64,000 nt of DNA from Streptomyces sp. MNU76. Lineage in GTDB: Bacteria; Actinomycetota; Actinomycetes; Streptomycetales; Streptomycetaceae. Location of the stretch: contig NZ_JAJKLK010000007.1 in assembly GCF_020982545.1 (NCBI RefSeq), forward strand, positions 372,001-436,000. The letters run 5' to 3'. A program made the position numbers and the translations under genes. The notes below the pieces were generated by a model. That model was not told the origin of the DNA. It saw only the letters and a program-made list of their open reading frames with translations, and searched no databases. Positions 51,323 to 60,016 of the stretch are shown here, piece by piece; the first letter of the stretch is position 1; the number at the start of each line of letters is the position of its first letter.

Positions 51323-51937
51323 GTGCTCAAGGCATGGCTGGAGGAGTTCAAGGCCAATCAGGAACTCAAACGGCGCATCGAGCTGGAGAAGTGGGAGCAG
51401 GAGAAACGGTGGCGCGAGGAAGACCGCGCGGCCACCCAGAAGGCGATCGCCACCAACGCGGTGGGGGCCGACGAACACGGCGCGGCGATGAAGGCCGCTG
51501 CCGGCGTCTCGTATCTGACCCTGGTCAGCCACGAGGACACCTGGACGTTCGTCGCCACCGAGGCGTTCGGCCGGTGGAAGCCGTGCTGGATCACGAGCAC
51601 CCACGAACAGAACGACACGCGCGGCCCGAACACCGCGTGGATCGGGCACCGCTGGATCGTGGACCCGAATCTGCCCGAGGGACGCATCACCAAGGACAAG
51701 GACCAGTCCGGGATGCAGAAGGTGGTCCTGTCCGGGCACAACCTGGTGCGCATCCTGGAGGCGCTGCGCGAGGGGGCGTCGACCGCGCAGTCCCTGCCGC
51801 ACGCGGCCCGGTGCCGCACCCTGTACAGCAAGTTCGCTGACTTCGCCGCCCGGGTCGACCCCGACGCCCCGGCCGGTCAGACCACTGGCATCGAGTTCCG
51901 CATCGACGACACCGTGGACCTCACCGACCAGCCATAG
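51323..51937 (+). CDS. Hypothetical protein with N-terminal helix
   Basis: A 204-residue protein starting at GTG 51323, with GGAGGGG 7-8 bases upstream. Residues 1-40 form a very charged helix (AWLEEFKANQELKRRIELEK). Then come beta-rich segments (SYLTLVSHEDTWTFVATEAF) and VVLSGHNLVRILEALREGAS. No family is recognised. It has about 300 bases on either side without a recognisable gene. Confidence 0.6.
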   Translation: MLKAWLEEFKANQELKRRIELEKWEQEKRWREEDRAATQKAIATNAVGADEHGAAMKAAAGVSYLTLVSHEDTWTFVATEAFGRWKPCWITSTHEQNDTRGPNTAWIGHRWIVDPNLPEGRITKDKDQSGMQKVVLSGHNLVRILEALREGASTAQSLPHAARCRTLYSKFADFAARVDPDAPAGQTTGIEFRIDDTVDLTDQP

Positions 51938-52236
51938 GGCTGCATGGGCCCACACGCGACAACGGGCGCGCCCGAGCATCTCCTCACCAGGCCAGTCGCC
52001 GGACCCTTCGGCGCCTGGCCGCCAGTGACGAGCCTCCCAGGGCCCCGCCTGCGAAGTCGGTCCGTCGGCCAAGAGCCGTCCACCACACAGTGGCCACGCG
52101 TGGTGGGCACCAATGTCCCCGAAGCAAGACGTGGCGCGCATCACAGCTACACGCTCAAGATTTATTGCCGGTTCGGGTGTCCCAGGCAGCCATTAACAGG
52201 CGAACGCTCAACAGCGACCTGAGGAAACACGCCACC

Positions 52237-52574
52237 ATGCCGAACGCATTACCGCCACAGGGAACCCGGCTCCGTCGGCCCATCCGCTCGTACGACGACC
52301 TGGAGGCCGAGTTCGCCAAATTCTCTGACCACCGGATCGCCGCGGTGCTGCGTGGCTTGCAGCCGACGGAGGCCGCTCTTGCCCTGGACTGGGCCACGCC
52401 GGACGGAGCTGGGCAGAGAGCGCGGCCGCGATGGGCCTGGACCCGGCGGCGGGGGAGCGGGTGCGGCGCAAGCTCAAGCGGCTAGGGGACCGGTACACCG
52501 AGCGCTCCGCCGCACACGTGGCGACCACCATGCACCGTCCGGCCGCCGCCAGGGCACAGGGGGTGCTGCGGTGA
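52237..52574 (+). pseudogene. Frameshifted small gene
   Basis: The frame from ATG 52237 reads PIRSYDDLEAEFAKFSDHRI and VLRGLQPTEAALALDWATPD. A shift equivalent to one missing base near 52405 is needed to continue as WAESAAAMGLDPAAGERVRR, KLKRLGDRYTER and end at 52574. The TGA overlaps the GTG of the next gene, which supports the joined reading. The pattern may be a helix-turn-helix-like phage-type protein. Could be an intact gene with an error. Confidence 0.6.
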
Positions 52575-52729
52575 GCCTGCTCGCCAACGCGGTGCCGGAG
52601 TTCTTGGGGAGCATTGCTGCCACCGTCGCGGTCGGCATCGTTCGATGGAGCGCGAGCGCAGTGCGGGCCCGTGGGTCCAGGGCGCGGCAGGCCGGCACCA
52701 CCCAGGACCCCGGGCCGACTGAGCCGTGA
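52571..52729 (+). CDS. Small membrane-associated protein
   Basis: A 52-residue protein from GTG 52571 (GTGA overlap with the preceding gene). An N-terminal hydrophobic helix (LLANAVPEFLGSIAATVAVG) is followed by an Arg-rich tail. The membrane prediction is by eye. It is coupled to the broken gene before it. Confidence 0.5.
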   Translation: MSLLANAVPEFLGSIAATVAVGIVRWSASAVRARGSRARQAGTTQDPGPTEP

Positions 52730-52803
52730 TCTCCGTACGAGGGGCAGGGGGGCGGCGACGATGAGCAGGCGAATTCAGTGCCGTTGCCAGCTCGTCGGCA
52801 GCC

Positions 52804-53481
52804 TCACTGCTCGTCGCCGCGTACGAGTTTGACGAGGAGTTCGGTGTCGCGAAGGTCGGAGAGCACGGTCTCCGCGCCAGCATCCCGGAGCGCCGCCTCG
52901 TCGCTGCGCCCCGAGGCGACCGCGATGACGCGGACGCCATTGGCGTGCGCGCCTTCCACGTCGGCCGGGGTGTCGCCGATCAGTACGGCGGCCGCGGCCG
53001 CCGTACCGGCGCGCTGCAGGCTGTGGCGGACGAGTTCGGCGCGCATGTCGTGGTCCTCCCCGAAGGCTCCGATGTCCCAGCGGATGTGCCGGTCGAGCCC
53101 GAAGACGGAGAGCTTGATCTCGGCGACGGGCCGGACGTTGCCCGTCACCACGGTCTGTCCCACGTCGACGGCGTCCAGAGCATCCAGGGCAGTGGCCGCG
53201 CCGGGCAAGGCATGCCCACGTTCCCGCAGGTCGGCTATCCGGCATAGATGCCCGTCGGCCAGGGCGTGGGCGAAGCGCTCAAAGTCGGTCCGGCCCGTCG
53301 TCAGGCCGTGGAGTTTGGCGGTCTCGCGAAAGATGACCGGCTCCGTGATGCCGTCGATCCTCGCCTGCTGCTGCATGGGCTGCCCGAGAGTCTGCTCGAA
53401 GGCCGCGGCGGACAGTTCGCGTCCCACGCCTCGGGTGTCGATCAGCGTGTGGTCGATGTCCCACAGGACCAGCTTCGCCAT
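52804..53481 (-). CDS. HAD-superfamily phosphatase (phosphoglycolate phosphatase-like)
   Basis: A 225-residue HAD phosphatase: motif I LVLWDIDHTLIDT (nucleophile Asp and second Asp intact), motif II QTVVTGNVRPVAEIK, Lys region in VFGLDRHIRWDIGAFGEDHD, and motif IV AAVLIGDTPADVEGAHANG. ATG 53481. A decayed half copy is at 33.3-33.6 kb. It diverges from the XRE-TPR gene at 53609. Confidence 0.85.
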   Translation of the reverse strand: MAKLVLWDIDHTLIDTRGVGRELSAAAFEQTLGQPMQQQARIDGITEPVIFRETAKLHGLTTGRTDFERFAHALADGHLCRIADLRERGHALPGAATALDALDAVDVGQTVVTGNVRPVAEIKLSVFGLDRHIRWDIGAFGEDHDMRAELVRHSLQRAGTAAAAAVLIGDTPADVEGAHANGVRVIAVASGRSDEAALRDAGAETVLSDLRDTELLVKLVRGDEQ

Positions 53482-53608
53482 GTGCCCTCCCCAACTTCCC
53501 GCCGCCACAGGGTTACAACGGTCACACGAACGTGTGCGGAGCGTGCATGCGCCCGGGCTTCCGGTTCTACGCTGACGGTACGAGGACCGCGCGGGGAAGG
53601 GGGCGACG

Positions 53609-54823
53609 GTGTCGACGCCGCAACTGCCGATCGGCCGCAACGTGCGGCACTACCGGCGCCGGGACGGCCGGACCATCACCGCGATCGCCGGGCTGTGCGG
53701 CATCACCGACCGCTACCTGGAGATGATCGAGGCCGGCAGCAAGGTCCCCTCGGCCGACGTGCTGGCCCGGCTCGCCGCCGAGCTCGGCGTGCCGGTCGCC
53801 GCCCTGTTCACCGAGGCACCAGCCGATGAACCTGCGGCGCCGGTGAGCACCGCGCCCGCCATCGCCCGCGCACTCATGGGATACACCGCACCCGCGAGCG
53901 CCGCCGTCCTCAGTCCGGCCCAGCTGCGCGAACGGGTGGAAAGCGCGTGGCGGACCTGGCAGTCCTCCAAGACCCGGTTCACTGAGATCGCCGACGTCCT
54001 GCCCGCGCTGATCACAGACGTCGAGCACGCAGTGCGCGCCCACCGCGGCGGGGGCGATCCCGCCCCACGGCGCGAGTTCCTGCGGGTGGCCGCCGACCTG
54101 TACGGGCTGCTGCGCTCGTACTGCCGCCGAACGGGCCGCCTCGATCTGTCCCTCATGGTCGCCGACCGCGCCATCCGGGCCGCGCAAGACGCCGACGACC
54201 CCGTGCGCATCGCCGTCGGCACCTGGAACCTGGGCCATGTGCTCCTCTCCCACACCGACCCGGGCGCGGTGGAGGAGGCCAAGGACATCGCGCTCCAGGC
54301 GGTCGACGAGTTACGCCGCGCGGCCGTCGCGTCGCGGGAGGCGGCGGCTATGGAAGGCGCGCTGGAACTGGTCGCGGTCGTCTCCGACGCCCGGCGCCGC
54401 CGTTGGGCGGACGCCCGCCGGCGCCTGGCCGAGCGCGCCGACCCGCTCGCCAAGCGGGTCGGTGAGGGCAACATCGCCTGGACGGTCTTCGGGCCGACCA
54501 ACGTCGCCCTGCACGCCATCAGCGTCGAGATGCTCGCCGGCGATGCCGCCGAGGGGCTGCGCCTGGCCGACCAGGTCGACATCGGGCAACTGCTGAGCCG
54601 GGAGCGCCAGTTCACGCACCAGTTGGAGCTCGCCAGCTGCCACGCCCTGCGCCGCGACGACGCCGCCGTCCTGGTCCACCTGCTCGATCTGGAAGAGCTC
54701 GCGCCGGAGGACCTGGTGCGCAGCCCGCTCGCCCGCGACATGATCCTCCAGCTGCAGCAGCGGATCCGGCCCGTCTTCCGCCGGCAGGTCTCCGGCCTCA
54801 TCGAACGGCTGGAGCTTGACTGA
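53609..54823 (+). CDS. XRE family regulator with TPR-like C-terminus (copy 2)
   Basis: This 404-residue regulator has an N-terminal HTH (IGRNVRHYRRRDGRTITAIA then YLEMIEAGSKVPSADVLARL) and a helical repeat domain (RVESAWRTWQSSKTRFTEIA, ADLYGLLRSYCRRTGRLDLS). Same architecture as the 38.6-39.9 kb protein, with limited identity. GTG 53609 has GGAAGGGGG. The DUF6415 fusion gene follows 103 bases later. Confidence 0.85.
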   Translation: MSTPQLPIGRNVRHYRRRDGRTITAIAGLCGITDRYLEMIEAGSKVPSADVLARLAAELGVPVAALFTEAPADEPAAPVSTAPAIARALMGYTAPASAAVLSPAQLRERVESAWRTWQSSKTRFTEIADVLPALITDVEHAVRAHRGGGDPAPRREFLRVAADLYGLLRSYCRRTGRLDLSLMVADRAIRAAQDADDPVRIAVGTWNLGHVLLSHTDPGAVEEAKDIALQAVDELRRAAVASREAAAMEGALELVAVVSDARRRRWADARRRLAERADPLAKRVGEGNIAWTVFGPTNVALHAISVEMLAGDAAEGLRLADQVDIGQLLSRERQFTHQLELASCHALRRDDAAVLVHLLDLEELAPEDLVRSPLARDMILQLQQRIRPVFRRQVSGLIERLELD

Positions 54824-54926
54824 CTGCCGGACCCGAACCGCTGGTTCGCCCGAACTCACAGTTCGGGCTGACGGACGGGAACGGGTCTACGGTCGCGGCA
54901 CAGCACCGCGACGACAAGGACTCACC

Positions 54927-55691
54927 GTGTTCGACGACCGAGCAAGCGTTGCGACTGCGGCCGGCATGCGGCTCGCACGAGCCGGAGTGAGGTGGGACGT
55001 CGTCAAGGTGCGCCGGTTCCTCGGTCTCCAGGCGATCGAGCACATCGAGCAGCCGGGCGCCGTCGCCGTCGACCCCCATTGGCCGGAGCCGATGCTGTAC
55101 TTCTTTGTCCCCGCGGGCACCCTCGCCGACTGGGACGTCCCCGACACTAGAGCTCTGAACAGCACCGAATGCACCACCCACGTGGTGCTCCCGCCAGGTC
55201 ACCGAGAAGGCCCTCCCGGCCCCTACTGGCTGCTGTCGCCCTCCTGCGGGCTGACTCCGATAGACACGCTCCGCCGTGCGCTGGAGACGGCCCTTCGCTG
55301 TCCGGACCCGCATCCCCATTTCCGGATCGACACTGCCGCGATGCGTGCCGACGCCGCACAGCTCATCGGGGACGGTGCCGAGCTCCCGGAGAGCACTGTC
55401 CTGCCGCAGCTCGTCCAGCGGCTACGCGGTCATCTCATGGTCCTGGTCCCCCACGTCGAGGACCGGATGCGGTCCTTCGCGCGCACCGCCGAGCCGCGCC
55501 TGGTCGCTCAGGTGACTGTGGGAGAAGCCCGAAGGCGCCTGGACGCGGTCCCCGGCCTCACCTTCATCAGCGAGATCAAGCACGCACAGGCCTTGGCGCG
55601 CTCGGTCGAGGCCTTGTGCCGCCACGCGGTAGTCCCCACGCCCACGGTGGCGGGGGAGCCCGCCCCCACAGTCGGCGTGGTCCAGCAGTGA
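54927..55691 (+). CDS. DUF6415 fusion protein
   Basis: A 254-residue protein. The N-terminal half (GVRWDVVKVRRFLGLQAIEH, MLYFFVPAGTLADWDVPDTR, VVLPPGHREGPPGPYWLLSP) resembles the separate gene at 37.4-37.9 kb. The C-terminal half (PQLVQRLRGHLMVLVPHVED, then VTVGEARRRLDAVPGLT and AQALARSVEALCRHA) is a DUF6415 domain like the gene at 37.0-37.4 kb. GTG 54927 follows AAGGAC. It appears to be the fused form of the two coupled genes of the other locus. Confidence 0.65.
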   Translation: MFDDRASVATAAGMRLARAGVRWDVVKVRRFLGLQAIEHIEQPGAVAVDPHWPEPMLYFFVPAGTLADWDVPDTRALNSTECTTHVVLPPGHREGPPGPYWLLSPSCGLTPIDTLRRALETALRCPDPHPHFRIDTAAMRADAAQLIGDGAELPESTVLPQLVQRLRGHLMVLVPHVEDRMRSFARTAEPRLVAQVTVGEARRRLDAVPGLTFISEIKHAQALARSVEALCRHAVVPTPTVAGEPAPTVGVVQQ

Positions 55692-55717
55692 CGGCGCCGC
55701 TGGACCACGCGCTCCCC

Positions 55718-55933
55718 TCAGCGGCGGATGTGGATGCGGACCTGGACGGTGCCGCCGGCCGCGGCCGCTGCGGCTCCGAGCCCGATCACCGGGGCTAAGA
55801 GGTCGCTGTGCCCGGTGAGAGTGAGCACGATGACCGCGATTATCGCGCCCAGCACGGATAAGGCGCTGATCCAGGTGAGCGCCGTCGTCATGGCCGACGA
55901 CGGCTCGGAGGTACTACGGTCGGTGTGAGTCAC
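55718..55933 (-). CDS. Small two-helix membrane protein
   Basis: A 71-residue protein with two hydrophobic segments: ALTWISALSVLGAIIAVIVL and LLAPVIGLGAAAAAAGGTVQ. It ends in basic residues. GTG 55933 is preceded by GGAGGAG 9 bases upstream. It converges on the DUF6415 fusion gene, with 26 bases between stops. Function unknown. Confidence 0.6.
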   Translation of the reverse strand: MTHTDRSTSEPSSAMTTALTWISALSVLGAIIAVIVLTLTGHSDLLAPVIGLGAAAAAAGGTVQVRIHIRR

Positions 55934-56550
55934 GGTGATGTACTCCTCCAGTTGCGGGGGTCTTCTGTGACCCGGGGAGAAGCCGGCCGGTTCGGCTTGA
56001 CGGGCGTGTCCAGCCCGGCTTCCCCTCGGGAACTCATGTGGTGCGGATTCCGTACCGGTGTGTGCGTGCGGTTGAATCGAAGCCGAGCACGCAGCGCGCC
56101 AACACCCTCTTGGGGCACCGGACTCCGTTAAAGGCGTTAAAGATCCTTTGGCGCGCTGTCATCGAAGCACGGCTGTATCCCAGATCAGCCGGGGTCGGGC
56201 GAAGTGGCAGTGAAATGGCGTACGGACGGCAGACGGACGTCGAGCCTCCGGATGTGGATTCCACTTGTGGCCCTTGGGGCAAGCGGAAGTGGCCGATGCA
56301 TGGCCACGCGCTACCCCTGGAAACGGCGCATCACCATGCGGTACGCACTGGTCCGGCCGGTGCCGACTTGTAGTCGCACATGCGTGCCCTCCTTCCGTTG
56401 CCTCCCGATGGAACGCCGGCGCTGTTGGGGATACGAGCCCCCTAGGCCGAGAACGTTGTGAACTTGGCCCTCGAAGCGTGAGAACCCGTGATTTCGGCGT
56501 CGATGAACGAGCGAAGCACCTGCCGGTCTGTTTGCGGTGCGATGCCGAGC

Positions 56551-56567
56551 AAGTGGGGTGAAGTGGG
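56551..56567 (+). repeat. 17-base direct repeat, first copy
   Basis: AAGTGGGGTGAAGTGGG here is repeated exactly at 56666-56682, 115 bases later. Each copy contains the sub-repeat AAGTGGG twice. They lie in a long non-coding region upstream of the lexA-like gene. Confidence 0.8.
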
Positions 56568-56665
56568 GTTGTTCTGGCAGAGCGGCGAATTAGACCGCTT
56601 TGCACCTCGGAGCTGAGGCCACAGATGCGCAGATCGCCCCTTTTGGGGGCTCACGGCATAGACCG

Positions 56666-56682
56666 AAGTGGGGTGAAGTGGG
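56666..56682 (+). repeat. 17-base direct repeat, second copy
   Basis: Exact second copy of the repeat at 56551-56567; the 115-base spacing is about 11 DNA turns, so both copies face the same side of the helix. Possible regulator binding sites. Confidence 0.8.
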
Positions 56683-56748
56683 AAGTCGCGACCACTTGAC
56701 ACGACGGATGCCGACCCGCCCGACTGAAGAAGCCTGCGATCAGGAGTC

Positions 56749-56760
56749 GAATCGGTGTTC
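56749..56760 (+). promoter_or_regulatory. Candidate SOS (LexA) box
   Basis: GAATCGGTGTTC differs at one base from the GAAC-N4-GTTC core used by Gram-positive LexA proteins. It is 63 bases upstream of the lexA-like ATG, a plausible operator position for autoregulation. Confidence 0.5.
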
Positions 56761-56823
56761 CATTTGCGTCGGATGGCAGGTTAAGGTCTCGTTCCGCGAG
56801 GATCTTGTACGGAGGTGCCCGGT

Positions 56824-57495
56824 ATGGAGAGCAGCGCGTCCGCCCGCCGGGGCCGCCCCCCGGGCCCTCGGACCGCCGAGGGTGAGCTGACGAGTCGCCA
56901 GTCGGCCATCGTCCGCTACATCACGGAGACGGTCGACCGGCAGGGCTACCCGCCGTCGATGCGGGAGATCGGCCAGGCGGTGAAACTCGCCAGCACGTCC
57001 TCGGTGGCCCATCAGTTGATGGCGCTGGAGCGCAAGGGCGTCCTCTACCGCGATCCGCACACGCCCCGCGCCTACCGGGTGAGGCCCTCGTGGGCACCCG
57101 AACTAGGAAGCAGGAGCGAGGCGCCGGTCGACGTACCGCTCGTCGGACGGATCGCAGCGGGCGCACCGCTGCTCGCCGAGGAGATGGTCGAGGACGTCTA
57201 CTCGATGCCCCGGCAGATCGTGGGCGACGGCGAGCTGTTCGCCCTGACCGTGGTCGGCGACTCCATGATCGACGCGGCGATCTGCGACGGCGACATCGTC
57301 ACCGTGCGGAAGATGGACAGCGCCGACCACGGCGACATCGTCGCCGCACTCCTGGACGACGAGGCCACCGTCAAGGTGCTGCGCCGACAGGACGGTCAGG
57401 TGTGGCTGATGCCCCGCAACCCCGCCTACGAGCCGATCCCCGGTGAACAGGCTCAGATCCTCGGCAAGGTCGTCGGCGTCCTGCGCGTGCTCTGA
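56824..57495 (+). CDS. lexA: LexA-like SOS repressor (possible accessory copy)
   Basis: A 223-residue LexA: an N-terminal winged helix (SRQSAIVRYITETVDRQGYP then REIGQAVKLASTSSVAHQLM), the cleavage site RIAAGAPLL (A112-G113), the nucleophile in VVGDSMIDAAI (S147) and the lysine in ATVKVLRRQDG (K184). RecA-stimulated self-cleavage relieves repression. ATG 56824 has GGAGG 8 bases upstream, which decides it over GTG 56815. It sits with ImuB-like and DnaE2-like genes rather than with the usual nrdR neighbour, so it may be an accessory copy; the gene name denotes family. Confidence 0.85.
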   Translation: MESSASARRGRPPGPRTAEGELTSRQSAIVRYITETVDRQGYPPSMREIGQAVKLASTSSVAHQLMALERKGVLYRDPHTPRAYRVRPSWAPELGSRSEAPVDVPLVGRIAAGAPLLAEEMVEDVYSMPRQIVGDGELFALTVVGDSMIDAAICDGDIVTVRKMDSADHGDIVAALLDDEATVKVLRRQDGQVWLMPRNPAYEPIPGEQAQILGKVVGVLRVL

Positions 57496-57553
57496 GGTGC
57501 CGGAAAACCCTTGGAGATCCACCCGTTGATCCTGCCAAGCTGAGACGCACCGA

Positions 57554-57629
57554 AGGGGTGTAGCTCAGAGGCCAGAGCGCCGGTCTCCAAAACCGGATGC
57601 CGCAGGTTCAACTCCTGCCACCCCTGCCA
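57554..57629 (+). tRNA. tRNA-Trp (anticodon CCA)
   Basis: A complete cloverleaf: acceptor AGGGGTG 57554-57560 pairs with CACCCCT 57619-57625, D stem GCTC/GAGC, anticodon stem CCGGT/ACCGG with loop CTCCAAA (anticodon CCA at 57587-57589), T stem GCAGG/CCTGC, then a discriminator G and an encoded CCA at 57627-57629. It is 58 bases downstream of the lexA-like gene. Confidence 0.95.
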
Positions 57630-57768
57630 CGACAACATCGCCACCGGTCGTGCGCAGAGCCCTGCCAGCAGGCCCGGGCAGTACAGAATCGGAAACGGCC
57701 CCTGCCGCCTGCCCCGCCGCGAGACGATTGACTCCGTTCTTCGGTAACCGGTGCCCACGGAGGTCCTC

Positions 57769-58266
57769 GTGTCCAGGGTTGTGCTCACCACCGGCCACGT
57801 CCACGACCATGGCGGCGATGACCGACGGAGTTGGGCCCCTCCCATGGAGTACGAAGAGGAGCGGGCGGGCGCGGTCGTCGGCCTGGTGACGCAGCTCTAC
57901 GACACGGTCTTGGACGACTGCCAGCCGTGCCGCCAACAGCTCATGGACGTCCTCAAGGACGACCCGGCGACCACCGGCATCCTGATTCACTGGGCCTGCC
58001 TGGTCACTGCGGAAACGTACGGGGAACTGCCGGAAGTGCTCATGGAGGGGAGCGAGCCGGCCGACGCGCCCTTCCACCCCACCGCAGCGTTCCGGAACGT
58101 GGCCCAGGCATACGCGGCCAACTGGGGCACCGCCAACGGGGCGACGGAGGCAGTGTGTGAGGCCTGCGCAGGGTGTACCTCCGAGGAACGGCTCGCGGCG
58201 GCAACGACGGCGCTCGAACTCCTCGTCGGGTTCGCAGAGTTCGACGTCGACTTCCTCTACCAGTGA
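57769..58266 (+). CDS. Hypothetical protein
   Basis: A 165-residue acidic, helical protein. A Cys pair occurs at QPCRQQLM, and VCEACAGCTSEERL adds three more cysteines, which may bind metal. No family is recognised. GTG 57769 has GGAGG at 57759-57763, favouring it over GTG 57751 and ATG 57844. It starts 140 bases after the tRNA. Confidence 0.55.
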   Translation: MSRVVLTTGHVHDHGGDDRRSWAPPMEYEEERAGAVVGLVTQLYDTVLDDCQPCRQQLMDVLKDDPATTGILIHWACLVTAETYGELPEVLMEGSEPADAPFHPTAAFRNVAQAYAANWGTANGATEAVCEACAGCTSEERLAAATTALELLVGFAEFDVDFLYQ

Positions 58267-58413
58267 CCGGACACCGCCGATGCCGCCCCTCGCCGAGTTC
58301 GCCGGCACCCCGCTCCTGCGCTCAACACCTGTCCGTCCTGCGCGAACGGCCGGTGAGGCAGGGCCGATAGCCTTGGTCAAGTTCGGGCGGCCGACGGGAG
58401 GAAGACGGCGAAG

Positions 58414-58742
58414 ATGAGCGAGGGGATCATGGCGAACTTCCTGCGACGACGGGCCGACAAACGGCTCCTGGGCCAGCAGAACCACACCTTCAACGCCGCC
58501 AAGGCCTTCCAGGACGCGATGTACTCCCTCGGCGCCGCCATGGTTGGGACAACGAGGACGAGGCCACGCGTCGGCGGCGGCTCACCGGCCTGGACGAAGC
58601 TCTGCAGGCCGCCGGAATCGGCTACCGCGACCCTGAGACGATGCAGCCGCTCACCGCGCAGGACCTGATCCTGGACGAGCGGAGCTCCCCCGAGCTCTAC
58701 CTTCTCGACTCTCCCGATCTCGTGGAGTCCGTGCCGGTCTGA
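58414..58742 (+). pseudogene. Frameshifted small gene
   Basis: The frame from ATG 58414 (FLRRRADKRLLGQQNHTFNA, AFQDAMYSLGAAMVG) must change near 58545, equivalent to one missing base, to continue as WDNEDEATRRRRLTGLDEAL and LYLLDSPDLVESVPV to TGA 58742. The joined protein of about 110 residues is helical and unrecognised. It may be intact if the shift is an error. Confidence 0.55.
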
Positions 58743-58838
58743 CCCGTGGTCATCCGGGAGTCGCGGCTGCCGCGGTTACAGACACTTCACCCGGAGACCG
58801 CGCGCGTCCGGGACGGATGTGGCACCGTTGACTTCAGG

Positions 58839-58874
58839 CTGGGCCCGTCACTCCCCCCGTGGTGGCGGGCCCAG
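58839..58874. terminator. Terminator hairpin between convergent genes
   Basis: CTGGGCCCG at 58839-58847 pairs with CGGGCCCAG at 58866-58874; an inner TCAC/GTGG part extends it. T-rich sequence follows on the plus strand. It separates the 58.4 kb gene from the convergent ImuB-like gene. Confidence 0.65.
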
Positions 58875-58999
58875 TCTTCTCTCCGCCAGCCGGTACCCGC
58901 TTCACCGGGACGGTGACGATCCGGGCCAGGGCCCGGGCCCGGCCGGCCCGGTCGAGTGATCGATCATCGAGGCGAACGGAAGCCGTCTCGGACCTGCCG

Positions 59000-60016
59000 T
59001 CAGGCAGTGGGGCGACGGGAGTTGACGGCGAGGACAGCGGGATAGAGCACCTGGCGCCCGAAGCGGGCGCGGGCACGGTCTGCGACGGCTTCGAGTGCGA
59101 GAGGCTTGTCGTCGCATGCGTCGAGGGTGAGCTGCCGGGTGGCCAGGTCGTCCGGCCGAAGGGTCTCGGCGCGAAGCGCGAGGGTGCGGACTCGCGCGCG
59201 CTGGAGACCGAGAGAGTCGTAGACCGTGTACGCCGCGCGGGCCAGGAGCACGGTGTGCTGAGTCGCCTCGGACAGGACACGGCTGCGGCGGGTGGAGCTC
59301 CGGTCGGCATAGTGGATGGTGCAGGTCAGGCCGCTCGCGATCTGGCCGGAGGCACGGAGACGGGCACCGAGGTCGTCGGCGAGAGCGAGCAGGACACGCC
59401 GGTGGGCGGCTGGGTCGAGCTCGTCGCGGTCAAAGCGGTGCTCGCTGCTGATGCTCGCCGGAGTCGGGGTGGGGTCGACGACCTGGGTGTCGCGGCCCTG
59501 GGCGTGTTCGTGGAGGGCGCGGCCGGCCCGGGCGCCGAGCAGACGTTGCAGCGTGAGCTGGGGGACATCGGAGACGTCGCCGACGGTGTGCAGACCGTAC
59601 TCGCCGAGCGTCGCGGCGGTCCGCGCTCCCACACCGGGCAACTCGTGGACCGGACGCGGGCGCAGGAAGGCGGAGATCGCCTCGGGGGAGTCGTCGACGA
59701 CGGTTCGCTGCCCGGGAGGGGTGAGGGCGCAGGCCATCGAGGCGAGCATCCGGTTGGGGCCGCACCCCGCCGAGCTGCGCAGGCCGAAGTGGGCGAGCGC
59801 ACGCAACTGGACCAGTTCGGTCAGGCCGCGGGCGTCCCGCTTCCAGTACGGGATCGCTCCCGTGAGGTCGAGGGCAGCCGAGTCCGGTCCGATCATCTGC
59901 ACGCGGGGCGTGACGTTCTCCAGCAAACGGCGCAGCCCCTCGGGGAGTTCGGCTTCCTCCTCGGCCGGAATGTCGAAGCGGAGGTGGAGGAGGTGGCGTC
60001 CGCTCATCGTGATCAC
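59000..60016 (-). CDS. ImuB-like Y-family polymerase protein (probably non-catalytic)
   Basis: A 338-residue Y-family relative: LLENVTPRVQMIGPDSAALD, then GPNRMLASMACALTPPGQRT (palm and fingers), PVHELPGVGARTAATLGEYG (helix-hairpin-helix), and a little-finger-like C-terminus (TPASISSEHRFDRDELDPAA). In active enzymes the palm reads LDMD and SIDEAF; here it reads LRFD and GPDSAALD, so the first metal Asp and the catalytic Glu are missing. ImuB proteins likewise lack these and scaffold DnaE2 (ImuC). GTG 60016 overlaps the stop of the DnaE2-type gene (GTGA). Confidence 0.8.
   Translation of the reverse strand: MITMSGRHLLHLRFDIPAEEEAELPEGLRRLLENVTPRVQMIGPDSAALDLTGAIPYWKRDARGLTELVQLRALAHFGLRSSAGCGPNRMLASMACALTPPGQRTVVDDSPEAISAFLRPRPVHELPGVGARTAATLGEYGLHTVGDVSDVPQLTLQRLLGARAGRALHEHAQGRDTQVVDPTPTPASISSEHRFDRDELDPAAHRRVLLALADDLGARLRASGQIASGLTCTIHYADRSSTRRSRVLSEATQHTVLLARAAYTVYDSLGLQRARVRTLALRAETLRPDDLATRQLTLDACDDKPLALEAVADRARARFGRQVLYPAVLAVNSRRPTA

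Larger units (their letters stand above)
55934..56823. other. 890-base intergenic region upstream of the lexA-like gene
   Basis: No supported gene. Open frames on both strands lack motifs and ribosome binding sites. The region contains a 17-base direct repeat and a candidate SOS box, listed separately. A stretch around 56.06-56.15 kb loosely recalls a transposase C-terminus but is too degraded to claim. Confidence 0.6.

Noticed and set aside
56038..56160. Possible IS30-type transposase C-terminus (GHRTPLKALKIL-like text).
   Set aside because: Only about 15 residues loosely match, in two frames, with no terminal repeats or other transposase motifs.
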